A stretch of 14,500 nucleotides of DNA. Origin: JAQVWU01 sp964628455. Its GTDB lineage: Bacteria > Bacillota > Clostridia > Oscillospirales > CAG-272. Positions 1-5,807 of the stretch are shown here, one piece after another. The stretch is from the NCBI GenBank assembly GCA_964628455.1, contig CAZVPD010000099.1, positions 1-14,500 of the forward strand, given 5' to 3'. The position numbers and the translations under genes were made by a program. The notes below the pieces were generated by a model. The model searched no databases. It was not told where the DNA came from and was given only the letters and a program-made list of their open reading frames with translations. The first letter of the stretch is position 1. Each line of letters starts with the position of its first letter.

Positions 1-282
1 AAAAAACTTGAATACAACGATAACTGTGATCGGGTTGAGGTTGAACGGAAATTTAACCTTGCCAAGCGCAAATGCGGACCGGGTGAGATAGTTACTCGTT
101 TAAAGGAAACTTCGCAGAATTTTATCGCATTATCTATAGTTGTATTGAATCTTCGCCGTCCGGCGTTGATTCTTTGCGCTTTTTTTCACCTTGCGATGGA
201 ATTATTTTCCATTATCACTTCAAAGCAAAAAAATCAGGTTTGTTCAGTAGATATGATGTTACAATGCGGTAATTATATCTGA
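1..282 (+). CDS. IS5-type DDE transposase, C-terminal part (cut by window start)
   Basis: The plus frame is open from the first base to a TGA at 280-282, giving 93 residues with no start inside the window. The segment VEVERKFNLAKRK, followed by IVTRLKETSQNFIALSIVVLNL, is the typical end of IS4/IS5-superfamily transposases. There the last acidic residue of the DDE triad lies in the R..VE..F context and is followed by a conserved hydrophobic helix. After that helix comes a low-conservation tail of about 35 residues that may run past the true IS end into flanking DNA. The stop lies only 23 bases before the next gene, so almost no room remains for an IS terminus or a promoter between them. Family assignment is by eye; the exact IS group is not certain. 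Confidence 0.75.
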   Translation, partial: KKLEYNDNCDRVEVERKFNLAKRKCGPGEIVTRLKETSQNFIALSIVVLNLRRPALILCAFFHLAMELFSIITSKQKNQVCSVDMMLQCGNYI

Positions 283-305
283 AATTAGGTACAAGGAGAT
301 AAAAA

Positions 306-1799
306 ATGAAAAATAGCGGAAATAACAGGCTCAAACTCATCGCATGGCTGCTTTTGATTGTTATGGCGATAATTCCGGCGGTGTCATGTTCGGACGTTGT
401 AAACGACTCCGCTGTCACCCTGGCAGACGAAACGGCACTTACCACCGAAGCTGCGCCCGGACCGGACATTCCCGACGATCTGGATTTCGGCGGGGAAAAG
501 ATCAACATGTGGTATTTCACAAAAAATTCAGATATTTCCGAGTCCTTCATCGACATCGCGGGTGAACTGGACGGTGATGTCGTCAATGAAGCGTTATACT
601 ACCGCAATCTGAACGTTGAGGAAAGGCTCAACGTCGACGTTGTATTCACCGATACGGGGATAGCCTCCAGCGATGTCGGTAACGCCATCCGGTCGCTGAT
701 AATGAGCGGCGATGATGCATATGATGTATTCAATGTGGTCCAGTGGAACAGCGCTTCGCTGGTTACCGAGGGGCTGTATTACAACCTGGCCGGTCTGCCC
801 TATGTGGACATCGAGCAGCCGTGGTGGTCGGCGTATTATATAAACGAGCTGAATATCGGTCACAATAATTATTATTTTCTGTGCGGCGATATCTCGATTG
901 ATATGATACGCTGTATCAGCTGCGTCTATTTCAACAAGAACCTGTATGATAACTATTATGGCGATCCCGACGGATTGTACGAAGCGGTGCTGGCGGGCGA
1001 CTGGACGCTGGAACGCATGTTTACCTATGCAGAGGGGGCATATGCCGATTTAAACAGCAGCAGCAAACCCGACAACGGTGACCAGTTCGGCCTTTTGTTG
1101 AACCGCTATAATAATATAGACATACTGTTTTACGGAGCCGGTTTGCGCGCCACCGGACGCGACAGCGACGATGTGCCCTTTTTGTCCCTCAACAACGAAA
1201 AGACTGTAGAAGTTATGGCCGATATATACGAGTTGTGTTATAACAACACGGGCACCATGATGCGCGCTGACGCAGCCGGAACGCTGCAGAACAACCAGGA
1301 CTTCAATAACGGCTACGGTCTGTTCCTCATGGGCTTCCTTTATACCTCCGAGCAACTGCGCAATATGGAAAATGACTACGGGATTATACCGTCACCCAAA
1401 GCCGACGACAATCAGGCTGAGTATGAAGCGGTTGTGCATGACATCGCCACCCTTATCTGCCTGCCGGCAACCGGCACAAAACTCGAACAGGTCGGCGCTG
1501 TCCTTGAGTTGATGGCCTATGAAAGCAATAAAAGCGTGACCCCCGCCTATTATGAAACAGCTATGAAAACCAAATATACACGTGATCAGATATCCTCCCA
1601 GATTATCGACATATTACATGCAAGAAACATGACCGATATCGCGTATGTATTCGGCTCGTCCTTTAACAGTCTCGGTTATATCGGGCGCAACATGATAGCG
1701 CAAAAGAAAAACGATTTAACTTCCTTTTACGCCGCAAATGAACGCACCGCACTCACCAACATGACAAAACTGATAGAAGCCTTCCAAAATCTCGAATAA
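306..1799 (+). CDS. ABC-type extracellular solute-binding lipoprotein (family 1), copy 1
   Basis: A 497-residue lipoprotein that would bind an oligosaccharide outside the membrane and hand it to an ABC importer. The N-terminus has a charged start, a hydrophobic core and the lipobox AVSC with Cys28 as lipidation site, then a Ser/Thr/Ala/Glu-rich spacer. The mature part carries hallmarks of the family seen in polysaccharide-using Clostridia: a YNLAGLPYVDIEQPWW segment, a following IGHNNYYFLCGDI stretch, and DYGIIPSPKAD late in the protein. The start is supported by AAGGAG at 293-298, seven bases before ATG. No permease genes follow; the gene stands alone between an IS tail and a mobile-element remnant. 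It resembles the lipoprotein at 4332-5786 (PWW/DWW and YGI(I/L)P.PK blocks), so the two are distant paralogues. The ligand cannot be read from sequence. Confidence 0.9.
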   Translation: MKNSGNNRLKLIAWLLLIVMAIIPAVSCSDVVNDSAVTLADETALTTEAAPGPDIPDDLDFGGEKINMWYFTKNSDISESFIDIAGELDGDVVNEALYYRNLNVEERLNVDVVFTDTGIASSDVGNAIRSLIMSGDDAYDVFNVVQWNSASLVTEGLYYNLAGLPYVDIEQPWWSAYYINELNIGHNNYYFLCGDISIDMIRCISCVYFNKNLYDNYYGDPDGLYEAVLAGDWTLERMFTYAEGAYADLNSSSKPDNGDQFGLLLNRYNNIDILFYGAGLRATGRDSDDVPFLSLNNEKTVEVMADIYELCYNNTGTMMRADAAGTLQNNQDFNNGYGLFLMGFLYTSEQLRNMENDYGIIPSPKADDNQAEYEAVVHDIATLICLPATGTKLEQVGAVLELMAYESNKSVTPAYYETAMKTKYTRDQISSQIIDILHARNMTDIAYVFGSSFNSLGYIGRNMIAQKKNDLTSFYAANERTALTNMTKLIEAFQNLE

Positions 1800-1810
1800 A
1801 AAGAGACATA

Positions 1811-1839
1811 GCCGCCGGTTTGTTGCCAAAACCGGCGGC
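1811..1839. terminator. Strong hairpin after solute-binding protein 1
   Basis: GCCGCCGGTTT (1811-1821) and AAACCGGCGGC (1829-1839) are perfect 11-bp inverted arms around a 7-base loop, starting 12 bases after the stop codon. The position is right for a terminator, but on the plus strand there is no T-run after it (it continues GTAATATACA). It may therefore act as an mRNA 3'-stabilising hairpin or an imperfect terminator. Confidence 0.55.
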
Positions 1840-1866
1840 GTAATATACATAGTGAATATATTTAAG

Positions 1867-2016
1867 ATGACAGATAAAATCATCCGCAGAAAATTTCGAG
1901 AGCAAACCGGCAGAGCGAAGCAAATCATAAAGTTTATAGGAGAGCATGAGAGAAATGTGATTAAGAAACATCCGGGATTCAAAAGAATATTCATTCCGTT
2001 TGAACTGATGAACTGA
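1867..2016 (+). other. Possible 49-aa basic small ORF (doubtful)
   Basis: ATG at 1867 to TGA at 2014-2016 encodes 49 residues, rich in Lys and Arg, with the segments KIIRRKFREQTGRAKQII and HERNVIKKHPGFKRIF. The composition looks protein-like, but no ribosome binding site precedes the ATG, I recognise no family, and two antisense open frames cover the same stretch. It could be a remnant of a larger gene lost when the neighbouring mobile elements arrived. The 1800-2057 spacer otherwise holds only the hairpin at 1811-1839. Confidence 0.2.
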
Positions 2017-2057
2017 CTGAAAATGATTAATCAAATTGTACTTTCATCATCGAATAT

Positions 2058-2243
2058 TTATTTTAATTCAAAAACCCCAACAGAATTCATCGCACTTTTA
2101 AATTCATTAAAATCAACGTGTTGTAGAGCAATTCCCGCATGGTTGGCTAAATTGACAATTGCACATAAGGCCTCATCGTAATTTTCGCCAGTTTCAAGAT
2201 TATAATTAAACGCATCAATAAATTCATCAAACATCATCCCCAT
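2058..2243 (-). CDS. Hypothetical 61-aa protein
   Basis: The minus strand encodes 61 residues from ATG at 2243 to TAA at 2058. The product is acidic and mostly helical in appearance: DEFIDAFNYNLETGENYDE, then CAIVNLANHAG, then DFNEFKSAMNSVGVFEL. There is no signal peptide or membrane segment and I do not recognise a family. Codons are AT-rich with A/T third positions, unlike the more GC-rich neighbours, which suggests transfer. No clear Shine-Dalgarno sequence precedes the ATG. Its 5' side abuts the group II intron remnant almost directly, so the N-terminus may have been replaced or cut. It could be an orphan of a lost accessory module. Confidence 0.4.
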   Translation of the reverse strand: MGMMFDEFIDAFNYNLETGENYDEALCAIVNLANHAGIALQHVDFNEFKSAMNSVGVFELK

Positions 2244-2245
2244 AA

Positions 2246-2544
2246 GAATTGCAGGTGGCGACTAAGCAGGTATTGGCACGAGAACAATGGCAAACCATGG
2301 ACATTTATGACCGAAAACCATGTTCTAATCAACCTCAGGAGAATTCCCATAAAAAGACATCCAAAACTACAAATCTCGAAAAATCCATTCTTAGATAAAG
2401 AATATTTTCTTCTGAGAAAACTGAAACTCCATTCGCCACTTGCCGTCAGAAATGGTGAAGAAATGCTTGAGCCGTATGAGTGGGAAACTCTCAAGTACGG
2501 TTCCTAGACGAGGGGAAGGGAGCAATCCCTTTTCCTTAGTTGAT
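2246..2544 (+). mobile_element. Group II intron, 3' remnant (domains V-VI plus part of domain IV)
   Basis: Domain V is clear at 2469-2503: GAGCCGTA and TACGGTTC form the lower stem, with the AGC catalytic triad at 2470-2472, a distal TGAG/CTCA stem with a GGAAA-type loop, and a two-base AG bulge on the 3' side. Domain VI follows at 2508-2540. Its long stem is capped by a GCAA tetraloop (2522-2525), and A2538 is left unpaired between G2510-T2537 and C2509-G2539, as a branch point should be. The predicted 3' splice site after 2544 (ending AT) puts A2538 seven bases from the end, as in known introns. Upstream, 2246-2398 is an open frame without a recognisable reverse transcriptase domain, perhaps a remnant of the intron-encoded protein or domain IV. 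Domains I-III and most of the ORF are missing, so it cannot splice or move. The left limit is a guess. Confidence 0.75.
2469..2540 (+). ncRNA. Group II intron domains V and VI (ribozyme core and branch helix)
   Basis: Domain V covers 2469-2503 and domain VI 2508-2540. In domain VI the pairs run from A2508-T2540 and C2509-G2539, past bulged A2538, then G2510-T2537 and on through A2521-T2526 with a GCAA loop. This is the catalytic hairpin and branch-point helix of a ribosome-independent splicing RNA. The open reading frame that appears to start at 2440 and run into the transposase is produced by reading this structured RNA as codons. Confidence 0.75.
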
Positions 2545-2823
2545 TATCGGTGGCCAGGATGGATTGAAAGAATGACTGACGCCGGTCTTATACGGTCTAT
2601 GTCAAAGAAGGGATATTCACCTGACAATTCAGCTTGCGAGGGTTTCTTCGGGCGACTGAAAAAAGAGATGTTTTACGGCAGGTCTCGGGCGGGTGTAACC
2701 GTTGAGCAATTTATTGAAACGTTGAATTCATATATGAAATGGTACAACGAAAAGCGGATCAAGATAAGTCCGGGAGCCGTGAGTCCGATTGATTACCGTC
2801 GAAGACTCGGTTTGGCTGCTTAA
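2545..2823 (+). pseudogene. IS3-family (IS150 group) transposase OrfB, C-terminal exon
   Basis: From the intron's 3' splice site the frame reads YRWPGWIERM, then SMSKKGYSPDNSACEGFFG, RLKKEMFY, YMKWYNEKRIKIS and SPIDYRRRLGLAA, ending in TAA at 2821-2823. This is the end of IS3-family OrfB integrases. The last acid of the DDE triad is the Glu of ACEGFF, and the conserved Lys lies seven residues later (E-GFFGRL-K). The first two acidic residues and everything before the usual H-YRWPGW junction are absent. No 5' exon is found left of the intron, so the gene is dead. An ATG at 2440 would give a 127-residue product, but its first 35 residues are intron RNA. The break falls exactly at the intron end, which supports intron insertion followed by loss of the left side. 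Confidence 0.8.
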
Positions 2824-2903
2824 CTGAAAGCGCCGCCACTCCTGACAGAACGCCGGGAAAATGTTGAGGGGGAACTGCCGACGGTCAAAGCGTATTCAGA
2901 AAC

Positions 2904-2938
2904 ACATGCATACTCAGCCGCCGTCGGAATATGCATGT
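2904..2938. repeat. 9-bp inverted repeat in the spacer after the IS3 transposase
   Basis: ACATGCATA (2904-2912) and TATGCATGT (2930-2938) are perfect inverted arms around a 17-base loop. A second pair, CCGACGG (2878-2884) and CCGTCGG (2920-2926), overlaps it. The 2824-3297 spacer has no credible gene; besides these repeats it holds the IS-end sequence near 3057 and the terminator at 3244-3279. The repeats could be part of the IS 3' region or a separate small element. Confidence 0.4.
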
Positions 2939-3056
2939 TAACATTTTACCGACAACCTGTTAAGAGCAAACCGCCTGCGGTGGCAGCTGCATTTCTGCCT
3001 CCGGTTCGGTGGATCTAAAAACACATACCTTGCTGATTTATATTTATTGAGAACGG

Positions 3057-3076
3057 TCCAACAAATTGTCCGCACG
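3057..3076 (+). repeat. Probable right terminal sequence of the IS3/IS150-like element
   Basis: GTCCAACAAATTGTCCGCAC resembles the right end of IS150-group elements, whose ends carry GTCCAACAAAATG-type sequence. It lies 233 bases beyond the transposase stop, farther than usual, so extra DNA (including the 2904-2938 repeat) may have been inserted between gene and end. I found no matching left end (reverse complement) in the window, in line with loss of the left half. Confidence 0.45.
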
Positions 3077-3243
3077 TCCGGCTCGTCAGTTTAACCGAAA
3101 CAGGCATTTTAAGAAGTTTTCGGTTTTGTCTGTCAGCCGCTGCCGGTCTTTGGCATCTGCGCAGACCGGGCGCACATGCCTCATATTCTGCCTGATGCTG
3201 GTGGTGAAATTTGCAGAATATCGATTCTGTATCAGGCGCATAA

Positions 3244-3279
3244 AGCAAGAGCCGTTCCTAAAAGAGAACGGCTCCTGCT
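3244..3279 (-). terminator. Rho-independent-type terminator of the CBM9 gene
   Basis: GAGCCGTTC (3249-3257) pairs with GAACGGCTC (3266-3274) around an 8-base loop. After one A/C mismatch the stem extends by AGCA/TGCT. On the minus strand it lies just past the CBM9 gene's stop and is followed by a moderately T-rich TTTATGCG stretch. It is the likely end of that transcript. Confidence 0.6.
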
Positions 3280-3297
3280 GCGGTCCGGCCGTCTGAT

Positions 3298-4143
3298 TTA
3301 TGAACGTTTTTTTATAAACGCTCTTCCCGCGAGTGATACTGCCATGACCACCGCCGCTATTGTGAACGCGTCGAAGGTCTGGGCGGCAGTTTCTGCGGGG
3401 GCTTCGGCTGCGGGAGCTTCTGCAGCGGCAGCATCTGCCGCGGGAGCTTCGGTTTCGGGAGCGGCTGTTTCAACCTTTTGACCCGCGAATTCCACTGTCC
3501 AGAGCGAGGCCGTGTTTGCCCAGTAGGGCAGCGAGTCGTAGGGCTGCCACGAAATCCACGAGTCACGCACCCCGTCGTTATCGAGGTCATTGTTGAAGCT
3601 GATGTTGAAACCCGCGATATGTCCGGTCGCCGGAGTCAGGTCCGCCGTGATGAAGTTGACCTTGGCTTCCACTATATAACCTGTACCGGTGAGTTTTACG
3701 GCGCATTCTGCGTTATCAACGATGGCCGCATTGCCTATGTAGTAGAAATCGGCGGATGGACCGTAGGGGGAGACGGTCAGAAGCCAGTCACCTTCCAACG
3801 GGTAGCCGTCGGGGTCGGCGCTGTTTGTTTCGGAGAACCACAGATCCACCGAATTTGATGAATCCTTATTGGATTCGTCAAGGGTCGCGTCGTTTACGAA
3901 CGCAAGGAAGTAGACGGACTCCTCGTCCCAAAGCAGTTTGGCGTAGCCTGAGATGCCTTCGCCTTCGGCGTCACCCGGATATGTGCTTTCGAGAGCCGCT
4001 GCGACGCTCCAGGCGTCGTCGATCTCGCCGTCTATAACAGGTTTGACATTCGCGTATTGCGCACTGCCGTCAGCGGCGTATACAGACATCGAAAACACGG
4101 CAAAACACAGGAGAACGCAGAGAATCAGTGCTGATTTTTTCAT
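3298..4143 (-). CDS. Secreted, membrane-anchored CBM9-like carbohydrate-binding protein
   Basis: A 281-residue surface protein with four parts. Residues 1-23 are a signal peptide (MKK, hydrophobic core, VYA before ADG). Residues about 28-220 form a CBM9-like (DOMON-type) beta-sandwich, opening with VKPVIDGEIDDAWSVA, the standard start of this domain, and including LLWDEESVYFLAFVND and the SWISWQP region. Residues about 224-256 are an Ala/Pro/Glu-rich flexible linker. Residues 258-275 are a transmembrane helix followed by KKRS inside. A DLDNDGVRD loop (residues 186-194) looks like a calcium-binding loop. There is no catalytic domain; such domains are usually found attached to xylanases or other glycosidases. 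The likely role is to hold glycan at the cell surface. It has its own promoter (4176-4205) and terminator. A weak AAAGGGA ribosome binding site precedes ATG. Confidence 0.85.
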   Translation of the reverse strand: MKKSALILCVLLCFAVFSMSVYAADGSAQYANVKPVIDGEIDDAWSVAAALESTYPGDAEGEGISGYAKLLWDEESVYFLAFVNDATLDESNKDSSNSVDLWFSETNSADPDGYPLEGDWLLTVSPYGPSADFYYIGNAAIVDNAECAVKLTGTGYIVEAKVNFITADLTPATGHIAGFNISFNNDLDNDGVRDSWISWQPYDSLPYWANTASLWTVEFAGQKVETAAPETEAPAADAAAAEAPAAEAPAETAAQTFDAFTIAAVVMAVSLAGRAFIKKRS

Positions 4144-4174
4144 GTCGTAACATCCCTTTCTTAAGCAGAAATAT

Positions 4175-4185
4175 ATTTATACTGC
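4175..4185 (+). promoter_or_regulatory. Shared 11-bp motif, site A (CBM9 promoter)
   Basis: ATTTATACTGC lies 32 bases upstream of the CBM9 start codon. The same 11 bases occur at 7408-7418 (minus) and 8874-8884 (plus). Here the motif covers the predicted -10 hexamer, read from the other strand as TATAAA, so a protein bound to it would block transcription. Binding by the local regulator is inference. Confidence 0.55.
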
Positions 4186-4205
4186 GTTTTCACGCGGTAT
4201 TTCAA
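4176..4205 (-). promoter_or_regulatory. SigmaA-type promoter of the CBM9 gene with operator-like palindrome
   Basis: On the minus strand, TTGAAA (4205-4200) and TATAAA (4181-4176) are separated by 18 bases, followed by the CBM9 gene. The spacer, with its flanks, is itself a near-palindrome: TACTGCGT (4180-4187) against ACGCGGTA (4192-4199), seven of eight positions matching, around TTTC. A dyad between -35 and -10 is a common place for a repressor operator. Confidence 0.55.
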
Positions 4206-4331
4206 AATAAAGCTCCGCTGTTTTTCGGACCGACGAAATGTTTTGTCCATTCCGATATATTATCACGATATTTTTTGTTATAGAAGGATCATGCCTAAAA
4301 TCAACAATATATTTGCAGGCATATCATATGC

Positions 4332-5786
4332 TTACGCACCAAACATTTTTTCAATATCAGAAAGGATTTTTTCTTTTGAAGCTTCATAGGACGACATAAA
4401 AATATCATTGCCTTCAAGCATTTTGGTACACAGATTCGCAAGCAGATCCGTGGTCCAGCCGTAAACAACACCTAAATCCACAGTTCGCGTGTCAAGCAGA
4501 ATGTTCATCATTTCGATCGAATCCTCGTCGCGCGCCCCCTTGTAACAGAACGAGTTCTGCATAACAGGAAGGATGTCACGCCAGCCAAGGTATGCGAGAT
4601 AATCTATGATCGCGCCGGTGCGTTCGGGATCCGTTGCAGTCATCGGTATGTTCAGCGCAAAAGTATACTGACTGACTATTGTACAGTAATTTTCCTGCTG
4701 CTCGTCAAGCTTGGGTACAGGCAGGATTCCGTATTCTACATCCGTTTCGCGAAAACGGCTCGAGCTGCTTGCACCGAGACTTCCTGTGTAAAACATTGCC
4801 CGGCCTCTGAGAAAGAAATCCAGTCCCTGAAGGTCGGCGGTATTATACAGCACGCACCAGCCGTCACGTGAAAACGCGTCGGTGAGTTTTCCGTAGGAAG
4901 ATACAATACGCTCGATTTGCGGATTTAATTCCGGTATATTATCAGTGTTTTTAGCAATAAGGAAATCACCGCAGCCGTCGAGTATGGTCATCGTTGCTTC
5001 GGAATGCTGGCTGGCAAGACCGTATACGCATGTTCCGTCAGATGCCGGGGCAAAACCGGAATCGCTATTGATATTTATGACGGGCTCGATATATCTGAAC
5101 ATTTCCTCATAAGTCCAGGCGCCGCTGCGTATAAGGTCGTAAGGCTCATCCAGATTAAAATCGGCAACCATTTCTTTATTATAATACATTGCGTTGCAAT
5201 AAGCATAACTCATCATATTGACATAATCGATCGTGGTGTATAACTTATTTTCTCCGATAGTCACTGCATCGATAAAGGTATCATTCCACCAGTCCGTTTC
5301 TAAGTTCAAACTGGAAATATCATACAGGTTCAACACATATTCACCGGTAAGTGAGGTTGAATTACTGTAATTGAGCGGAAGATAGACGGCATCATATACA
5401 TCCTCTCCGGCCGATACGGCTTTTTGCATGTCCGAACGCAGCGCGTTGCCGTCAAGTTTGCCTTTTACTACATCGATAACGATTCCGAGGTCTGTTTCAG
5501 CCATGCGGCAGCGATTGTATATGGCATCGTTAACAGGTTCTCCGGTTGTTGCATCATAATCCAGAACGTGGTTTGAGCCCGCCCAGAAATCATCTTCCTG
5601 ATTCAGAAACGTAAAAGTATACCCCTCGTAATCCGGCAATTCAATCGGATAAATCGCCTGAGTTTCGGCGGCGGTCGTATCGGCCGAAGCGGTCGTATCA
5701 ACGGCGGTATCGTCTGCGACAATCTGTGCGCATGCCGTCAGCGTCACTGAAAAGAAAAGCAGTGCGGAAATAAGCAGCTTTTTCAT
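4332..5786 (-). CDS. ABC-type extracellular solute-binding lipoprotein (family 1), copy 2
   Basis: A 484-residue lipoprotein. The signal peptide ends in the lipobox LTAC with Cys19, followed by an Ala/Asp/Thr linker. The mature protein shows the family pattern: YTFTFLNQEDDFW near the start, LETDWWNDTFID, then GENKLY, SGAWTYEEMFRYIEPV, and VEYGILPVPKLDEQQENY in the C-terminal lobe. It would capture an oligosaccharide for an ABC importer, but no permease gene lies nearby. The start is fixed by GGAGG at 5793-5797, six bases before ATG. The esterase gene ends 21 bases upstream on the same strand with no promoter between, so the two are co-transcribed. This suggests that the ligand is an acetylated sugar handled by the esterase (inference). 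No convincing terminator follows; there is only a 6-bp arm pair with a long loop. Confidence 0.9.
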   Translation of the reverse strand: MKKLLISALLFFSVTLTACAQIVADDTAVDTTASADTTAAETQAIYPIELPDYEGYTFTFLNQEDDFWAGSNHVLDYDATTGEPVNDAIYNRCRMAETDLGIVIDVVKGKLDGNALRSDMQKAVSAGEDVYDAVYLPLNYSNSTSLTGEYVLNLYDISSLNLETDWWNDTFIDAVTIGENKLYTTIDYVNMMSYAYCNAMYYNKEMVADFNLDEPYDLIRSGAWTYEEMFRYIEPVININSDSGFAPASDGTCVYGLASQHSEATMTILDGCGDFLIAKNTDNIPELNPQIERIVSSYGKLTDAFSRDGWCVLYNTADLQGLDFFLRGRAMFYTGSLGASSSSRFRETDVEYGILPVPKLDEQQENYCTIVSQYTFALNIPMTATDPERTGAIIDYLAYLGWRDILPVMQNSFCYKGARDEDSIEMMNILLDTRTVDLGVVYGWTTDLLANLCTKMLEGNDIFMSSYEASKEKILSDIEKMFGA

Positions 5787-5807
5787 GACAAACCTCCATT
5801 AAATATA

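Noticed and set aside
1716..2034. Two overlapping minus-strand open frames of about 92 aa
   Set aside because: They overlap the end of solute-binding protein 1 and the hairpin, have no recognisable motif, and their codon use is unconvincing.
2440..2544. N-terminal 35 residues of a 127-aa transposase reading
   Set aside because: This stretch folds as group II intron domains V and VI, and homologous transposases begin to match only after 2544.
3015..3481. Several short open frames on both strands in the spacer and over the CBM9 gene's 3' end
   Set aside because: None has a ribosome binding site or recognisable family; those over 3298-3481 are shadows of the Ala/Pro/Glu linker codons.
4319..4331. 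GCATAT-C-ATATGC palindrome next to the stop of solute-binding protein 2
   Set aside because: Short and AT-rich, with no T-run and no second copy; too weak to call a terminator or operator.
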